From Mycosarcoma maydis (Eukaryota > Basidiomycota > Ustilaginomycetes > Ustilaginales), in NCBI RefSeq assembly GCF_000328475.2, contig NC_026479.1, positions 1,426,001 through 1,490,000 on the forward strand: DNA of 64,000 nt, given 5' to 3'. The notes under the pieces are model-generated. The model searched no databases. It saw only the letters and a program-made list of their open reading frames with translations, and had not been told where the DNA came from. How positions within the stretch are numbered: position 1 is the stretch's first letter; each line of letters opens with the position of its first letter. The position numbers and the translations under genes were made by a program. Positions 22,880 to 32,660 of the stretch are shown here, in pieces.

Positions 22880-23380
22880 CGGAAACAGCGAGGATAGGCT
22901 CGTACTTGAACTTAAGACTGATCCGAAAAAGCCTCACACAAGCTTCAAAGCTTGACTGTGCGCAAGAGAGTTTTCACAACGGTCAGGCGTGGACCACGAT
23001 GAGATCTTTGCGCCAGTCGTACCGCAGGATGCTATTCGCACCATCCTCGGCGTGGAAGCGCAAAAAGACGGGATGGTGGACTTGATCGTCGTAGCACAGG
23101 CATACCTGAAAGCAGACCTGGACTATGACGTCTACTTGAATTCACCAGAGGGTGTCAATCACGATGTCGCAGAAGAAGAAGTTTGCAAGCTGCTCAAGAG
23201 TATCTATGTGCTAAAACAATCAGCCCGGTGATGGAGTTTGGAACTAGACTCGTACCTCCGTGAACCCGGTTTCCACGGCTTGTCCTGTTCATCACGCGTG
23301 TACCTAAAGGGACGGGTCCGCCAAAGATCCTGATCATCACGTATGTCGATGACATGCTTATTTGCAGTCCGAGGAAGATT
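22880..23380 (+). pseudogene. Decayed Ty1/copia reverse-transcriptase fragment
   Basis: Three frames together show the order of motifs in a copia RT: LKTDPK and FKA-stop-L (the usual FKARL with CGA changed to TGA) near 22905-22945, EFSQ..GVDHDEIFAPVV near 22965-23020, PEGV near 23140, VCKLLKSIYVLKQSAR at about 23185-23229, then a TGA, then SLELDSYLREPGFHGLS, and after a frameshift the catalytic-box-like TYVDDMLIC at about 23338-23368. Stops, frameshifts and the loss of flanking gag, integrase and LTRs show that it is dead. The YVDD box and the KL.KS.Y.LKQ motif together make the family assignment firm. Confidence 0.88.
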
Positions 23381-23450
23381 CACGATTCACACGATTCACG
23401 ATTTACGATGTTCGTGCTTCGTGCTTCGTGCTTCGTGCTTCGTGCCACGA
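23377..23450. repeat. Heptamer cluster with GTGCTTC variant in tandem
   Basis: Two to three copies of GATTCAC/ACGATTC are followed directly by four tandem GTGCTTC units at about 23412-23442. It abuts the end of the copia relic. Confidence 0.85.
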
Positions 23451-24022
23451 ATCTTCAAATGTTAGCCCGCCATAACAAAAGTCAAGACTCGATGCACGCG
23501 ACACGGCTCACGGTGCGAACACGTGCGGAGCTAACCGCCATCAGCCAGTCGTGAGTGTGGCAAACGAGCAGTGAAAGAGAAGACAGAACACAGTCGTGAG
23601 TTGAGAGACCTTGACTCGTGACTGCTGGTGTGTGGTGAAATTTGTATTCAACGCAAGTCGAAGTTGAAGTCGTGAATATGCCCCAATTACAAATCGTGAA
23701 TCTCAGGGAGCTGGCGGGGCATGTGTGTGCATGTGCGGTTTGGCTTTTTCGTGGTGGTCCGTTCTTCCAAAATTTTGCCTCTCTTTTTTTGTCTTTTCTT
23801 CCAGCAACCGTCTGCAGACGTGCCTTTGTGCTGCTGTAGGGTTCGAATTCAGGGTTGCTTCCAGATTCGTTTTTCTCTCTGAAAGAGTCACTGAGTGCAG
23901 AGTGTCGGTGGCTGTTGGGCAGGCAACCACAGCTGCTTGTTCTCGATCCGGCTTTGCTACACTCGATCTTCTTCTCCATCACCCTACATCGGTATCATCT
24001 CCCCACGAACACATTAGCAATC

Positions 24023-25227
24023 ATGAAGGTAAGATATCCTATCGCTCGTTCACCATCAGCATTAACCTGGAAACCCATACGCTTCGAGATGTCGATCATC
24101 TTCACACGTCCGTACGAAGATTGGATCAACGCCAAGAGTCACAGACGCTCTGCTTGGAAATCGAGCCTCTTCCGAGTTGATCGCTACATCGCGCAGGAAC
24201 ATCGTTTGGCTCGCCCGTGGCGGGACACGACTCGCAGGTCAACTCGCACCTTCGCACTTTCGATATTCACTCGGCCCCACGATAGCACCCAAGATAACAA
24301 GAGCGTCCACCTGCTGGTGCTGTACTTGCAGCACCGCCTGCCTTACTGGTCCGATGGGCTCGAGTTTGGAAGGTGACAAGGTCAATTGCTTCCGCCTCGC
24401 GCAATACCGTGGGAAGGACACACGGCCAATTACCATGCATCATCGATCCAACTAGTCCGCAAAGCTCGTCTCCAACGCGTCAAAAGCTTGCTTCGCAGTC
24501 GCACCATCGATCCTTGCTGCCTCCTTCAAATTGCGCATTGAAGGGATGCACGCAGATCACGGAAGCAAGCATTTTACAGCGAATGTCGACATGTGCCAAA
24601 CGAAGATGACCCGAGTCTTTGCCACGATCGAGTCTCAACTAGTGCTGAGCGTTTCCTCATCTTTTTCTAGTGTGTTCTTAAACTGACCGAAATGCTCGTC
24701 TTTTCCACGATTCTCTCTGTCTTCGTTAGCTCTTCACCGACATTATCTCCAACGATGAGATGTGCTCCGACGGATACGAGATGAAGCTCGTCGAAGATGT
24801 CGTTTACGAGGTCGATGCTGCCAAGATTGTCGTTTCGGATGGCGATGTCGACATTGGCGCCAACCCTTCCGCCGAGGAAGCCGCTGAGGCTCTCGAGAAC
24901 GGTGCCGAGCAGGTGATCAACATTGTGCACTCGTTCCGTCTTCAGTCGACCCAGTTCGACAAGAAGTCTTACCTGGCCTACCTTAAGGGCTACATGAAGT
25001 CGGTCAAGGCCAAGCTTGCCGAGTCGAACCCCGACCGTGTACCGGCATTCGAGAAGGGCGCTGCCGCCTTTGCCAAGAAGATCGTCGGCTCGTTCAACGA
25101 CTGGGAGTTCTTCACCGGCGAGTCCATGGACCCCGAGGGTATGGTCGCTCTCCTCAACTACCGCGAGGACGGCGTTACCCCCTACCTCGTCTTCTGGAAG
25201 GACGGCTTGCGCGAGACCAAGATCTAA
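24023..25227 (+). CDS. Translationally controlled tumour protein homolog (TCTP)
   Basis: Conserved small cytosolic protein linked to growth, calcium/tubulin binding and TOR signalling in other eukaryotes. Exon 1 is only ATG AAG (24023-24028), followed by a gtaaga donor. A 701-bp intron (24029-24729) ends in cttcgttag, and exon 2 (24730-25227) starts LFTDIISNDEMCSDGYEMKL. The result is 167 residues, the family length. Both TCTP signature areas are visible, the second near SYLAYLKGYMKSVKAKL and the end TPYLVFWKDGLRETKI. A ctgac branch site lies about 45 nt before the acceptor. The intron is long for this window, where others are 70-150 bp; open frames inside it look accidental. Confidence 0.95.
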
Positions 25228-25706
25228 TTACATACCAAGCGTCTTTCGCTTCATCGCTCTTTCCCACTCCAGTCGTCTGCCACTTCTCCGCCGATAGTGC
25301 ACCGATTTTTTGGCAATGTACAATTTGTATCTGCACACACATTCAAAAACTCGGATCTATCCTTTCTCTATGCGAAATTTGATCGGATTCGTACTACAGA
25401 TGCTTGCCCCTCGATACCAGGCAGAGCGTGCTTGGTAGATGTCTCGTTGCGTCGATCCCCGTCTCTGTTGAACAGACACTCATCACAGATACAGTTGTGA
25501 GCAAAGTATGAATGTATGGATGAAGATGTGAGAGTCACACAGTGTTCCTGTTCCGGATCTTTTCGACACTTGGAGTCTGATTTTACCCGCCATATTTCAA
25601 GCATGGCTTTTACCACACACAGAGAGTGCCAAAAAAGGAACCCATAAAATACACTTGCCAACGTGCAAAACAAGATGAAAAAACTAAAACCGCCAAAAAC
25701 GTAAAG
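25228..25706. other. 3' flank of TCTP
   Basis: AT-rich sequence with no gene; the probable TCTP 3' UTR followed by spacer up to the tRNA. Confidence 0.5.
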
Positions 25707-25780
25707 CGACCCCAGGCGGGCTCGAACCGCCGACCTCAGCATTAACAGTGCTACGCTCTAACCAACTGAGCTATGGAGTC
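25707..25780 (-). tRNA. tRNA-Asn (anticodon GTT)
   Basis: The 74-nt minus-strand sequence folds as a cloverleaf. The acceptor is GACTCCA/TGGGGTC (one T:G pair) with discriminator G, and the D arm is GCTC..GAGC. The anticodon stem TAGCA/TGCTG closes loop CTGTTAA with anticodon GTT, and the T arm GGCGG-TTCGAGC-CCGCC carries the B box. There is no intron and CCA is not encoded. On the transcribed strand a T-rich stretch follows the 3' end, as expected for Pol III termination. Confidence 0.96.
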
Positions 25781-26139
25781 GCGGAATTGGGTTGCTTATG
25801 CCTTGTTATGAGTTAGACGCTATATAATAGGAAAACCATTTGCCCAATGATCTTGTTGGCACAGACCACACGCAGTTCCGTTCACATTTCACGATGCTTG
25901 CAGGTTGGGAAGGGAGTCGTGAGTGTGAGTGAGTGCAGTGCACGATGCACGATGTGCTGTCGCTTTTTTGCTACTTTTCAAGTCGGAGCTGGAGAATGTG
26001 CGAAACGCCCCTTCTTTGCCCCTGCCTGTCGTGTCAACATTCGACACCGATCCAGGATACAGATTATCGACACTCTGTTAACGACCTTCACGTTTAATCA
26101 CCACTTTCGTCCATAGCAGAGCGGCTAGAATCATTCATA
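25781..26139. other. Promoter and leader of SEC18
   Basis: About 360 bp between the tRNA and the NSF start codon. It contains GTGAGTG repeats near 25918-25932 and no gene. Confidence 0.5.
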
Positions 26140-28731
26140 ATGGCAGGGTTTCTCAGAGGCGGTGGCTCCGGTGGCGCCGGCTACGGTAGAGTCAGCAGCG
26201 GCGCAGGAGGAAGCAACCCTTATGGCGACGGTGGCAGCAATCCCTATACGTCTGCTTCATCTGGACGACAAGCTGCGGCGGGCTATGGCGGTGGAGGAGC
26301 AGGCTTTGGTGGTGCTGGTTTCTCAGCAGGTGACGTTGGCAATACACATCGCTCCAGCGGCGCTGCAGGTTATCGCGGTGGTGGAGCTGGCTTCTCGGGC
26401 GGCGCGGGCGGTGCTGGCTATGGCTCGGAAAAAGCACCACCCCAACGTGTTCCTCGCAACGGCCATCTCATCGTCAAGTGCCCCGAGCAGCTCATCCAAT
26501 CCAACTGCATCGTTGTCAATGCCCAGGAATGGGGTTCCACGCAATACGTGCTTGTCAACGGTATGAACGTCTTCACCGCTACATCCGATACAACAGGCAC
26601 GATCCAACCGGGCACGCTTGGCACAGCACTGCTGCAACGACAGTGGGCTGGTCTTTCTTTCCCCGGTGACGTCGTTCAGGCCGAGAGCTACGATCCGTTC
26701 GCGTTCGGAAACAGCGTCTATCTGGGCAGCATCGACATCGAGGTGGCCTACCTGAGCAAAGGAGAGGTCGCGCCGCAAGCATATGATACCGATGAGATGG
26801 CCAAGCGATTTACGCGCGCCTTCGAGAACCATATTTTCACCGTTGGCCAGCTGCTCGTGTTCGAGTTCAAAGGCATGAACATGAAGGCTGTTGTCACAGG
26901 TGTGGATGTCGTCGAGCTGCACGAGATCCAAGGAGGCAACAACGCACCGCCCGGCAAGCATGGCGCGTCTCACCAAAGTCAATCCGACCGTGGCATTTTG
27001 ATTGCTCAGACCCAAGTCAACTTCGCTGCCGCACAGAATGGTGGAGTCAAGCTTAAGGCTTCCGCCAACCGTCCCCCGCCCAACGCAATCTTGCAACCGA
27101 ACTTCAAATTTGAGGATATGGGTGTTGGCGGTCTCGACAAGGAGTTCGCCAACATCTTTCGACGAGCTTTTGCCTCTCGAATTTTCCCGCCGGCGCTCGT
27201 TGAAAAGCTTGGCATCCAGCACGTCAAGGGTATGGTGCTCTATGGCCCTCCTGGTACCGGTAAGACGCTGCTTGCTCGCCAGATTGGAAAGATGCTTAAC
27301 GCTCGCGAGCCCAAGATTGTCAATGGTCCCGAAGTGTTCAACAAGTACGTCGGTGGTAGTGAGGAAAACGTCCGCAAGCTCTTTGCCGATGCAGAGGCAG
27401 AGCAAAAGGCCAAGGGAGACGAATCGCAGCTGCACATTATCATCCTTGACGAGCTCGATGCAATGGTAAGACAGCGTGGCTCCGGCGGAGCGGGTGCCAC
27501 CTCAGCGGGCGACAACGTCGTCAACACGCTTCTTGCCAAGCTTGACGGTGTCGAACAGCTTAACAACATTCTTGTAATCGGTATGACGAACCGACTCGAC
27601 ATGATCGACGAAGCACTCCTCCGTCCCGGTCGTCTTGAGGTGCACGTCGAAGTCAGCCTGCCCGATGAGTTTGGCCGTCGCCAGATTCTCAACATTCACA
27701 CAAGCAAGATGCGCTCCAACGGCGTCATGGACAGCGACGTCAATATTGACGAGCTGGCTGCCCTAACCAAGAACTTTTCTGGTGCCGAGATTGCTGGTCT
27801 CATCAAGTCTGCCACTTCCTTCGCTTTCAATCGCCACGTCAAGGTGGGGACCATGGCTGGTATTTCAAACGACGTCGAGAACATGAAGGTGCAGCACCAG
27901 GACTTCTTGAATGCGCTAGAAGAAGTCAAGCCGGCCTTCGGTGTCGCCGAAGAGGAGCTATCGCAAGTGGTGCAAAACGGCATCATGCATTTTGCCCCAC
28001 ATATTGACGTAATTCTCCGCGATGGTCACCTTCGTGTCGAGCAAGTACGTACGTCGCAGCGAACACCACTCGTCACCGTCTTGCTGCACGGCCCTCCCGG
28101 CTCGGGTAAGACTGCGCTTGCTGCCACCATTGCGATTGCCTCTGACTATCCTTTCATAAAGCTCATTTCGCCCGAAAGCATGATCGGAATGGGCGATGCA
28201 CAAAAGATCAACTACCTCAACAAGGTGTTCAACGATGCTTACAAGTCACCCATGTCGATCATTGTGATTGACAACATCGAAAAGATTGTCGAGTGGGTGC
28301 GCATCGGCCCTCGATTCTCCAACTCGGTACTTCAGGCGCTTGCTGTTCTGCTGGGCAAGCGACCACCCAAGGACAAGCGACTGTTGGTGCTGGCGACAAC
28401 GTCGAACAGAACCATGCTGCACGAGATGGAGATGCTCAACGCCTTTATTGCCGAGATTCGGGTGCCCAACATTACGTCGCTCAGGAGCGTTGATCATGTG
28501 GTGCGACAGATGCAGCTGTTCGACAACGAGAACGATATCCAGAGATGCCAGCAATTGCTGGCCCAGGCTGGATTGGGCGAGGAGGGTCGACTCAACATTG
28601 GCATTAAGAAGTTGCTGTCCGAGATCGAGATGGCCCGACTCGACAACGATCCTGCAGACCGACTTGCCTCGAGCTTGTCGAGCGTGCAGAGCACGGCCAT
28701 TGATGTAGACATTGACGTGGGGCTCAACTAG
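26140..28731 (+). CDS. SEC18: Vesicle-fusing ATPase Sec18/NSF
   Basis: AAA+ ATPase that disassembles SNARE complexes after membrane fusion, together with alpha-SNAP. The 863-residue protein has a Gly/Ser/Tyr-rich extension (1-95), the N domain (about 105-300), and two AAA modules. D1 carries Walker A GPPGTGKT at 369-376, Walker B ILDELDAM near 435-442 and the arginine-finger region LLRPGRLEV. D2 carries Walker A GPPGSGKT at 651-658 and the NSF-typical IDNIE with IGPRFSNSVLQALAVLL, in the order seen in Sec18. The glycine-rich N-terminal extension is longer than in yeast or mammals and is low complexity. It is intronless, with the start at ttcataATGg. The stop lies 88 bp from that of the convergent Nudix gene. 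Confidence 0.96.
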   Translation: MAGFLRGGGSGGAGYGRVSSGAGGSNPYGDGGSNPYTSASSGRQAAAGYGGGGAGFGGAGFSAGDVGNTHRSSGAAGYRGGGAGFSGGAGGAGYGSEKAPPQRVPRNGHLIVKCPEQLIQSNCIVVNAQEWGSTQYVLVNGMNVFTATSDTTGTIQPGTLGTALLQRQWAGLSFPGDVVQAESYDPFAFGNSVYLGSIDIEVAYLSKGEVAPQAYDTDEMAKRFTRAFENHIFTVGQLLVFEFKGMNMKAVVTGVDVVELHEIQGGNNAPPGKHGASHQSQSDRGILIAQTQVNFAAAQNGGVKLKASANRPPPNAILQPNFKFEDMGVGGLDKEFANIFRRAFASRIFPPALVEKLGIQHVKGMVLYGPPGTGKTLLARQIGKMLNAREPKIVNGPEVFNKYVGGSEENVRKLFADAEAEQKAKGDESQLHIIILDELDAMVRQRGSGGAGATSAGDNVVNTLLAKLDGVEQLNNILVIGMTNRLDMIDEALLRPGRLEVHVEVSLPDEFGRRQILNIHTSKMRSNGVMDSDVNIDELAALTKNFSGAEIAGLIKSATSFAFNRHVKVGTMAGISNDVENMKVQHQDFLNALEEVKPAFGVAEEELSQVVQNGIMHFAPHIDVILRDGHLRVEQVRTSQRTPLVTVLLHGPPGSGKTALAATIAIASDYPFIKLISPESMIGMGDAQKINYLNKVFNDAYKSPMSIIVIDNIEKIVEWVRIGPRFSNSVLQALAVLLGKRPPKDKRLLVLATTSNRTMLHEMEMLNAFIAEIRVPNITSLRSVDHVVRQMQLFDNENDIQRCQQLLAQAGLGEEGRLNIGIKKLLSEIEMARLDNDPADRLASSLSSVQSTAIDVDIDVGLN

Positions 28732-28819
28732 ATTCACACGCTGACTCCAGGTTTCTTTTACGAAATGCGCGCACTGTTGTTGCAACCAAAACTCTCTTAT
28801 GTTGGAAGTATGGCGGGGT

Positions 28820-29444
28820 CTATGTGTCATGAGGTACGCCTGCAGCCCACCGCTTAAAAATGGCATGAATGTCTTTACGCCAGTCTAGCGCCTTCTCCGC
28901 TTCTTGAACGGTAAACGATTTCCTCTGACGTTGGCGTGCTTCTGGCCAATCTTCGCGGACGGCATCTTCTGCCGCCAGGAGCACCTCATGACCCGTGTAC
29001 CTTGCTCGGGGAACGAAGCCTTGGTCACCCGCGTGAACTGCAGGACTGTTTTTGTGTGGCTTATGATCGTCGATGATCAAGTCCGCTGGTGCGGTGTGCG
29101 AAATTGAAGCTGCAGCACTGGAAGGGTGAGGTTCGCCGATGAGACCCGCTTCTTCCCACAGCTCTCGAACCGCCGCTTGACGTGAGGTCTCGCCGGTCTC
29201 GACTCCGCCTTTCGGTAACACGTACTTTCCAGAATGCTTGCGAGAGGAAACGAGGTGGATACGAAGCCTCTCTGCGGTGACTGTTGAGGTTTCCGAGCTC
29301 GAGGGAAGGATCTCGATTGGGATGGCTACTGCCACCGCTCTCGGCTTGACTGTGCGAGAAAACTTGGATCTATCAGCGACCACGGACGTGTGAATTGGGC
29401 AAGACAGTTTCGTGTAGGCCGCGCCACGTCTGATGCTTACCCAT
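28820..29444 (-). CDS. Nudix hydrolase, diphosphoinositol polyphosphate phosphohydrolase-like
   Basis: Likely hydrolyses diphosphoinositol polyphosphates and/or diadenosine polyphosphates (Aps1/Ddp1/DIPP family). The main exon 28820-29349 has no suitable ATG. A 4-nt exon (ATGG, 29441-29444) followed by donor gtaagc at 29440 and acceptor gcacag at 29350 restores the frame and gives MVKPRAVAVAIPIEI. The intron is 91 bp (29350-29440) and the protein 177 residues. The Nudix box GX5EX7REUXEEXGU spans residues 49-71 (G49, E55, R63, E64, E67, E68, G70), preceded by KYVLPKGG, which is typical of DIPPs. A spacer of about 45 residues with His and Asp follows the box. The splice model is my inference; the Nudix call does not depend on it. 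Confidence 0.88.
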
Positions 29445-30007
29445 GGCTTCGATGATCTAGCTCGTTGGTCTCCTGCTCGTCGCGATACACGATTGGAGAG
29501 GAACGAGACGCATCAGAGAATCGAGTGGACCCTGCGTTCTTACGTTTCGTGACTGGGCGTAAAGGTGACCCTCCTCCACTCATGACTCACGAACTGCGGC
29601 CACAGTCAATTCTCCGAGATGTTAGACTCTGACATCGCGGACGGACCAACTTGCACATTCGTGATTCGTGATAAGTTATCCCACTCGTGACTTGGGCGTT
29701 TCGTGGTTGGGTTCGAGACTCATTAATATTTTATTGAGTGCGATCTAAAACTCGTGACTGGAGCGCGGCACACTCACTCTGTGACTGTGACAAAGTGAAG
29801 AAAGCTACATCGCCGAAGTTTCCACTGGTGGATTGACGGCTTTTAAGCCTCGCTTCTAAGTTTCGTCTGAATCCGCTTCGACTCGCTCTTTCCCGTTCTC
29901 GTCCCTCTTTGTCGTAACTGGTCTGACAGGGCATCGACAGCTTCACGCTTTCCCTGATCCTTCGGCGTCGCTCCGACCTTGTCCGACTCTTGCTGCTCAA
30001 CAGGTCC
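29445..30007. other. Divergent promoter region, Nudix gene and PP2C gene
   Basis: About 560 bp without a gene. Heptamers occur at 29658-29672 (attcgtgattcgtgat) and as GTGACT variants (29685-29760). The leader just upstream of 30008 has in-frame codons but only a TTG start. Confidence 0.5.
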
Positions 30008-32305
30008 ATGGTTGGCGCACAGCGGTGGTTGCAGAGAAGCGCCTCGGGCGTCTCTCGCTGCTGGCACTCCTCTACAGTCGGCTCCTCCGTCTCGACCAGC
30101 CCGGCAACGACGACAGCATCCTCAGCGCTGACTCAGCATAAGCTTTGTCCGTTGTCGGCTCGTCCGGCTCAACTGCGGTCATTGCCATTCTCAACAGCTT
30201 CTAGTTCATTGAACTCTCCTGCTTCACCTCGACCCCCTTCGTCAACATCTTCAAGCTCATCTTCGTCTTCAGCTGCTTCCGGGTCAGGCTCTTCTCAGTG
30301 GAAGCCGCCACCGCCTCCACCGTCTGCGTCGACTGCCGCTTCTCGCAAGCAATCACGAAAAGAGTGGCTTCTCGTCGGTGTCGCTGGTTCCGCTGCCGCA
30401 GTGGGCTCTTGGTATTATTGGTCCAACATCCGTCCACGCCATCAAGCCAACAAGGCGGCTGCAGCTGCACTTGCTGCCAATTCCGCCCCCTTCTCTCTGA
30501 CTGCAGAGAGCAGGACATCCTTCTCGATCCCCACACGACAAGCACAGGCTGGCGGTCCCACTAACAAGGTGATTAACACACTCACCAACGCCGAGGTCGA
30601 CCGGCGTCTTACCGAAAACCAACGCAGCACCCGCGTCGACCGTCCCCAGGGTGCCTGCCTCGTTGCCCGCTATGATACCAACTCTGTTGCCAGTAACGAT
30701 CCTATCGAGGACAAGCGCGCCGAGGTAATTGTTGAACGAGATCGTGCCATTGCCGATCGTCGACCCTCGTCCTCTTCCACTTCGCCCGTTTCTCCGAACT
30801 CCAACACAGCTACTGGTAGCGCCAATGGCGATCTTTGCTTCTTCGCCGTCATGGACGGCCATGCTGGATTTCATACCAGTACGCTGCTCAGCCAGAAGCT
30901 CATCGCCTTTGTTGCTCTGGAACTGGACAAGGTCTTCAGGGAAGCGGGCGAGTATGCCGAGATTGCAAAAGCCAAATCGGCGATGCCCAGCAAGCTTTGG
31001 CGTACCATCGTGGGCGGCGGCCCTGGCGCAAGTCCAAGCAGAGGCCTAGATGGCGATCCGGAAGTGGTCAAGAGAGCCATCGCCAAAGCCTTTCGTGGTC
31101 TTGACAAGGAAATCGTCAACACGCCCGTCGAGCTGCTCAAGGAGTACGAGCTGAGCCTCGCCTCCACTTCTTCCAGCTCGGTTGCACCCGAAGGTGGAGC
31201 AGGCAACACACGAAGCCTCAGCTCTCTCGCCCACAGCATCTTTCCCAGCTCGATCAACGCCGCCTTCACCGCTACGCAGAAGAGCGCCTACGAGAGCATC
31301 CTTCCAGCCCTCTCCGGCAGCTGTGCGCTGCTGACCTACATTGATTCAGCCCGTCAGGATGTGTACGTTGCTTGCACCGGTGACTCTCGTGCTGTTGCCG
31401 GCTACTGGGACGAGGACTCGGGCAAGTGGGAGGTAGAGGCGCTGTCCGTGGATCAAACCGGTCGCAACCCAGATGAAGTGAGACGCATGCGCTCCGAGCA
31501 CCCCGCCTCGGAATCCGAGAACGTCATCCAACGTGGTCGCGTGCTCGGAGGACTCGAGCCCACCCGCGCGTTTGGGGATGCCAGGTACAAATGGGATCGC
31601 GAGCTTCAAGGCCGGCTTTACGACGCCTTCTTGCCCGGTGGCCGTGCGTCGACACGTGGTCCACCTCGTGGCCTCGAGACCCCACCTTATGTCACAGCGA
31701 CACCCGCGGTGGAATGGCGCAGGGTGGGTGAAACGAGCTCGAGCCCAAATCGCGAGCTTCGCTTCATCATCATGGCCACTGACGGCTTGTGGGATATGAT
31801 GAGTAATGAAGAGGCTGTCAGCCTGGTTGCCGGCCACCTCGCTGGTATCAAGGGCACAATTCGATCGTCGGAGCTGCAAAGACACACGTTCCAGCCCATC
31901 GACAAGTTGCACTCGTTACCCTCGACCTCGATGACTATCTCTATTAGCCAGGATGATCAGACTGTCTCTACTCCAATTCGAACTGCATCATCTGATGAGC
32001 AGCGAGAGCTGGCAGTGTCTAAGCAACATCCACTCTCAAAGGGACCCGAATCGTTGCGAACGTTTCAATTTCAGGATGAAAACCTATCGACGCATCTGAT
32101 CCGCAACGCGCTCGGCGGTGCCAACCAGCAACGAGTCGCAGGGCTGCTCGCCATCCCTGCCCCCGAAAGCCGAAGGTATCGCGACGACATTACCGTCAAT
32201 GTGATTCTTTTCAACTCTCCGGCGTCAATTCCGGCTCAGTCACAGTTGGCAGCTACGCAGAGCGCTGACGATTCAACTGCGTCCCCGATCAAAGCCAAGC
32301 TTTGA
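30008..32305 (+). CDS. Mitochondrial PP2C-type protein phosphatase (Ptc5/pyruvate dehydrogenase phosphatase-like)
   Basis: Mn/Mg-dependent Ser/Thr phosphatase of 765 residues; family members dephosphorylate the pyruvate dehydrogenase E1 subunit. The N-terminus (MVGAQRWLQRSASGVSRCWH) is basic and Ser-rich like a mitochondrial presequence. A hydrophobic segment at about 120-140 (WLLVGVAGSAAAVGSWYYW) suggests an inner-membrane anchor. PP2C motifs follow in order: DGH at 283-285, CTGDSRAVAGYW near 455, DGLWD at 592-596, and RDD near 725-727 with metal-ligand D726. Large low-complexity Ser/Pro inserts make it longer than the usual 450-570 residues. I chose ATG 30008 (ggtccATGg); the open frame upstream starts at TTG only. 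There is no intron. Confidence 0.9.
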   Translation: MVGAQRWLQRSASGVSRCWHSSTVGSSVSTSPATTTASSALTQHKLCPLSARPAQLRSLPFSTASSSLNSPASPRPPSSTSSSSSSSSAASGSGSSQWKPPPPPPSASTAASRKQSRKEWLLVGVAGSAAAVGSWYYWSNIRPRHQANKAAAAALAANSAPFSLTAESRTSFSIPTRQAQAGGPTNKVINTLTNAEVDRRLTENQRSTRVDRPQGACLVARYDTNSVASNDPIEDKRAEVIVERDRAIADRRPSSSSTSPVSPNSNTATGSANGDLCFFAVMDGHAGFHTSTLLSQKLIAFVALELDKVFREAGEYAEIAKAKSAMPSKLWRTIVGGGPGASPSRGLDGDPEVVKRAIAKAFRGLDKEIVNTPVELLKEYELSLASTSSSSVAPEGGAGNTRSLSSLAHSIFPSSINAAFTATQKSAYESILPALSGSCALLTYIDSARQDVYVACTGDSRAVAGYWDEDSGKWEVEALSVDQTGRNPDEVRRMRSEHPASESENVIQRGRVLGGLEPTRAFGDARYKWDRELQGRLYDAFLPGGRASTRGPPRGLETPPYVTATPAVEWRRVGETSSSPNRELRFIIMATDGLWDMMSNEEAVSLVAGHLAGIKGTIRSSELQRHTFQPIDKLHSLPSTSMTISISQDDQTVSTPIRTASSDEQRELAVSKQHPLSKGPESLRTFQFQDENLSTHLIRNALGGANQQRVAGLLAIPAPESRRYRDDITVNVILFNSPASIPAQSQLAATQSADDSTASPIKAKL

Positions 32306-32594
32306 AACAAGCTGTCTTTTATGTAGTTTACTCTGAAGCACTTGGAATGTGGGACACGTAATATTGCGCCGAGCGCAGCACGTAGAATTATGCTTTGGTA
32401 TCTGAGTTGCAGCTTCGCATCGCCTCGATTTCTCGGGTCCGAGCTCGATAGCTTGAGGAAAGGCGAGGCTTAGACTTTGGCTTTCGTCACTGTGTGAAGT
32501 AGCAGTGGGAGTGGGAGCCAAAGGATCTTGTTGTGGGTCTTGTTGAACAAGCAGAATGAAGAGTCGGTAATGTCCGTGATTGGATCTCGGCACG

Positions 32595-32660
32595 TCATTC
32601 ACGATTCGTGATTGATAATTGGTTGGGAGCAATCACGAATCACGAATTAATCACGAATAT
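32595..32660. repeat. Inverted pair of heptamer clusters
   Basis: attcacgattcgtgattgat on the left and aatcacgaatcacgaattaatcacgaat on the right are separated by a short spacer. The two halves are roughly inverse-complementary and could form a hairpin. Confidence 0.8.

Larger units (their letters stand above)
22309..24022. other. Intergenic region between RasGAP and TCTP genes
   Basis: About 1.7 kb. It contains a copia-type reverse-transcriptase relic (22880-23380), then a heptamer block with four CTTCGTG copies (23377-23450), then a T/C-rich stretch (23740-24015) likely to be the TCTP promoter and leader. No intact gene. Confidence 0.7.

Noticed and set aside
23855..24376. 173-residue frame crossing the TCTP start and intron
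   Set aside because: It runs through a good donor site and only touches the TCTP start in another phase.
24029..24729. Possible snoRNA or protein-coding part inside the TCTP intron
   Set aside because: No convincing C/D box pair or H/ACA layout, and the open frames contain stops before the acceptor in the TCTP phase.
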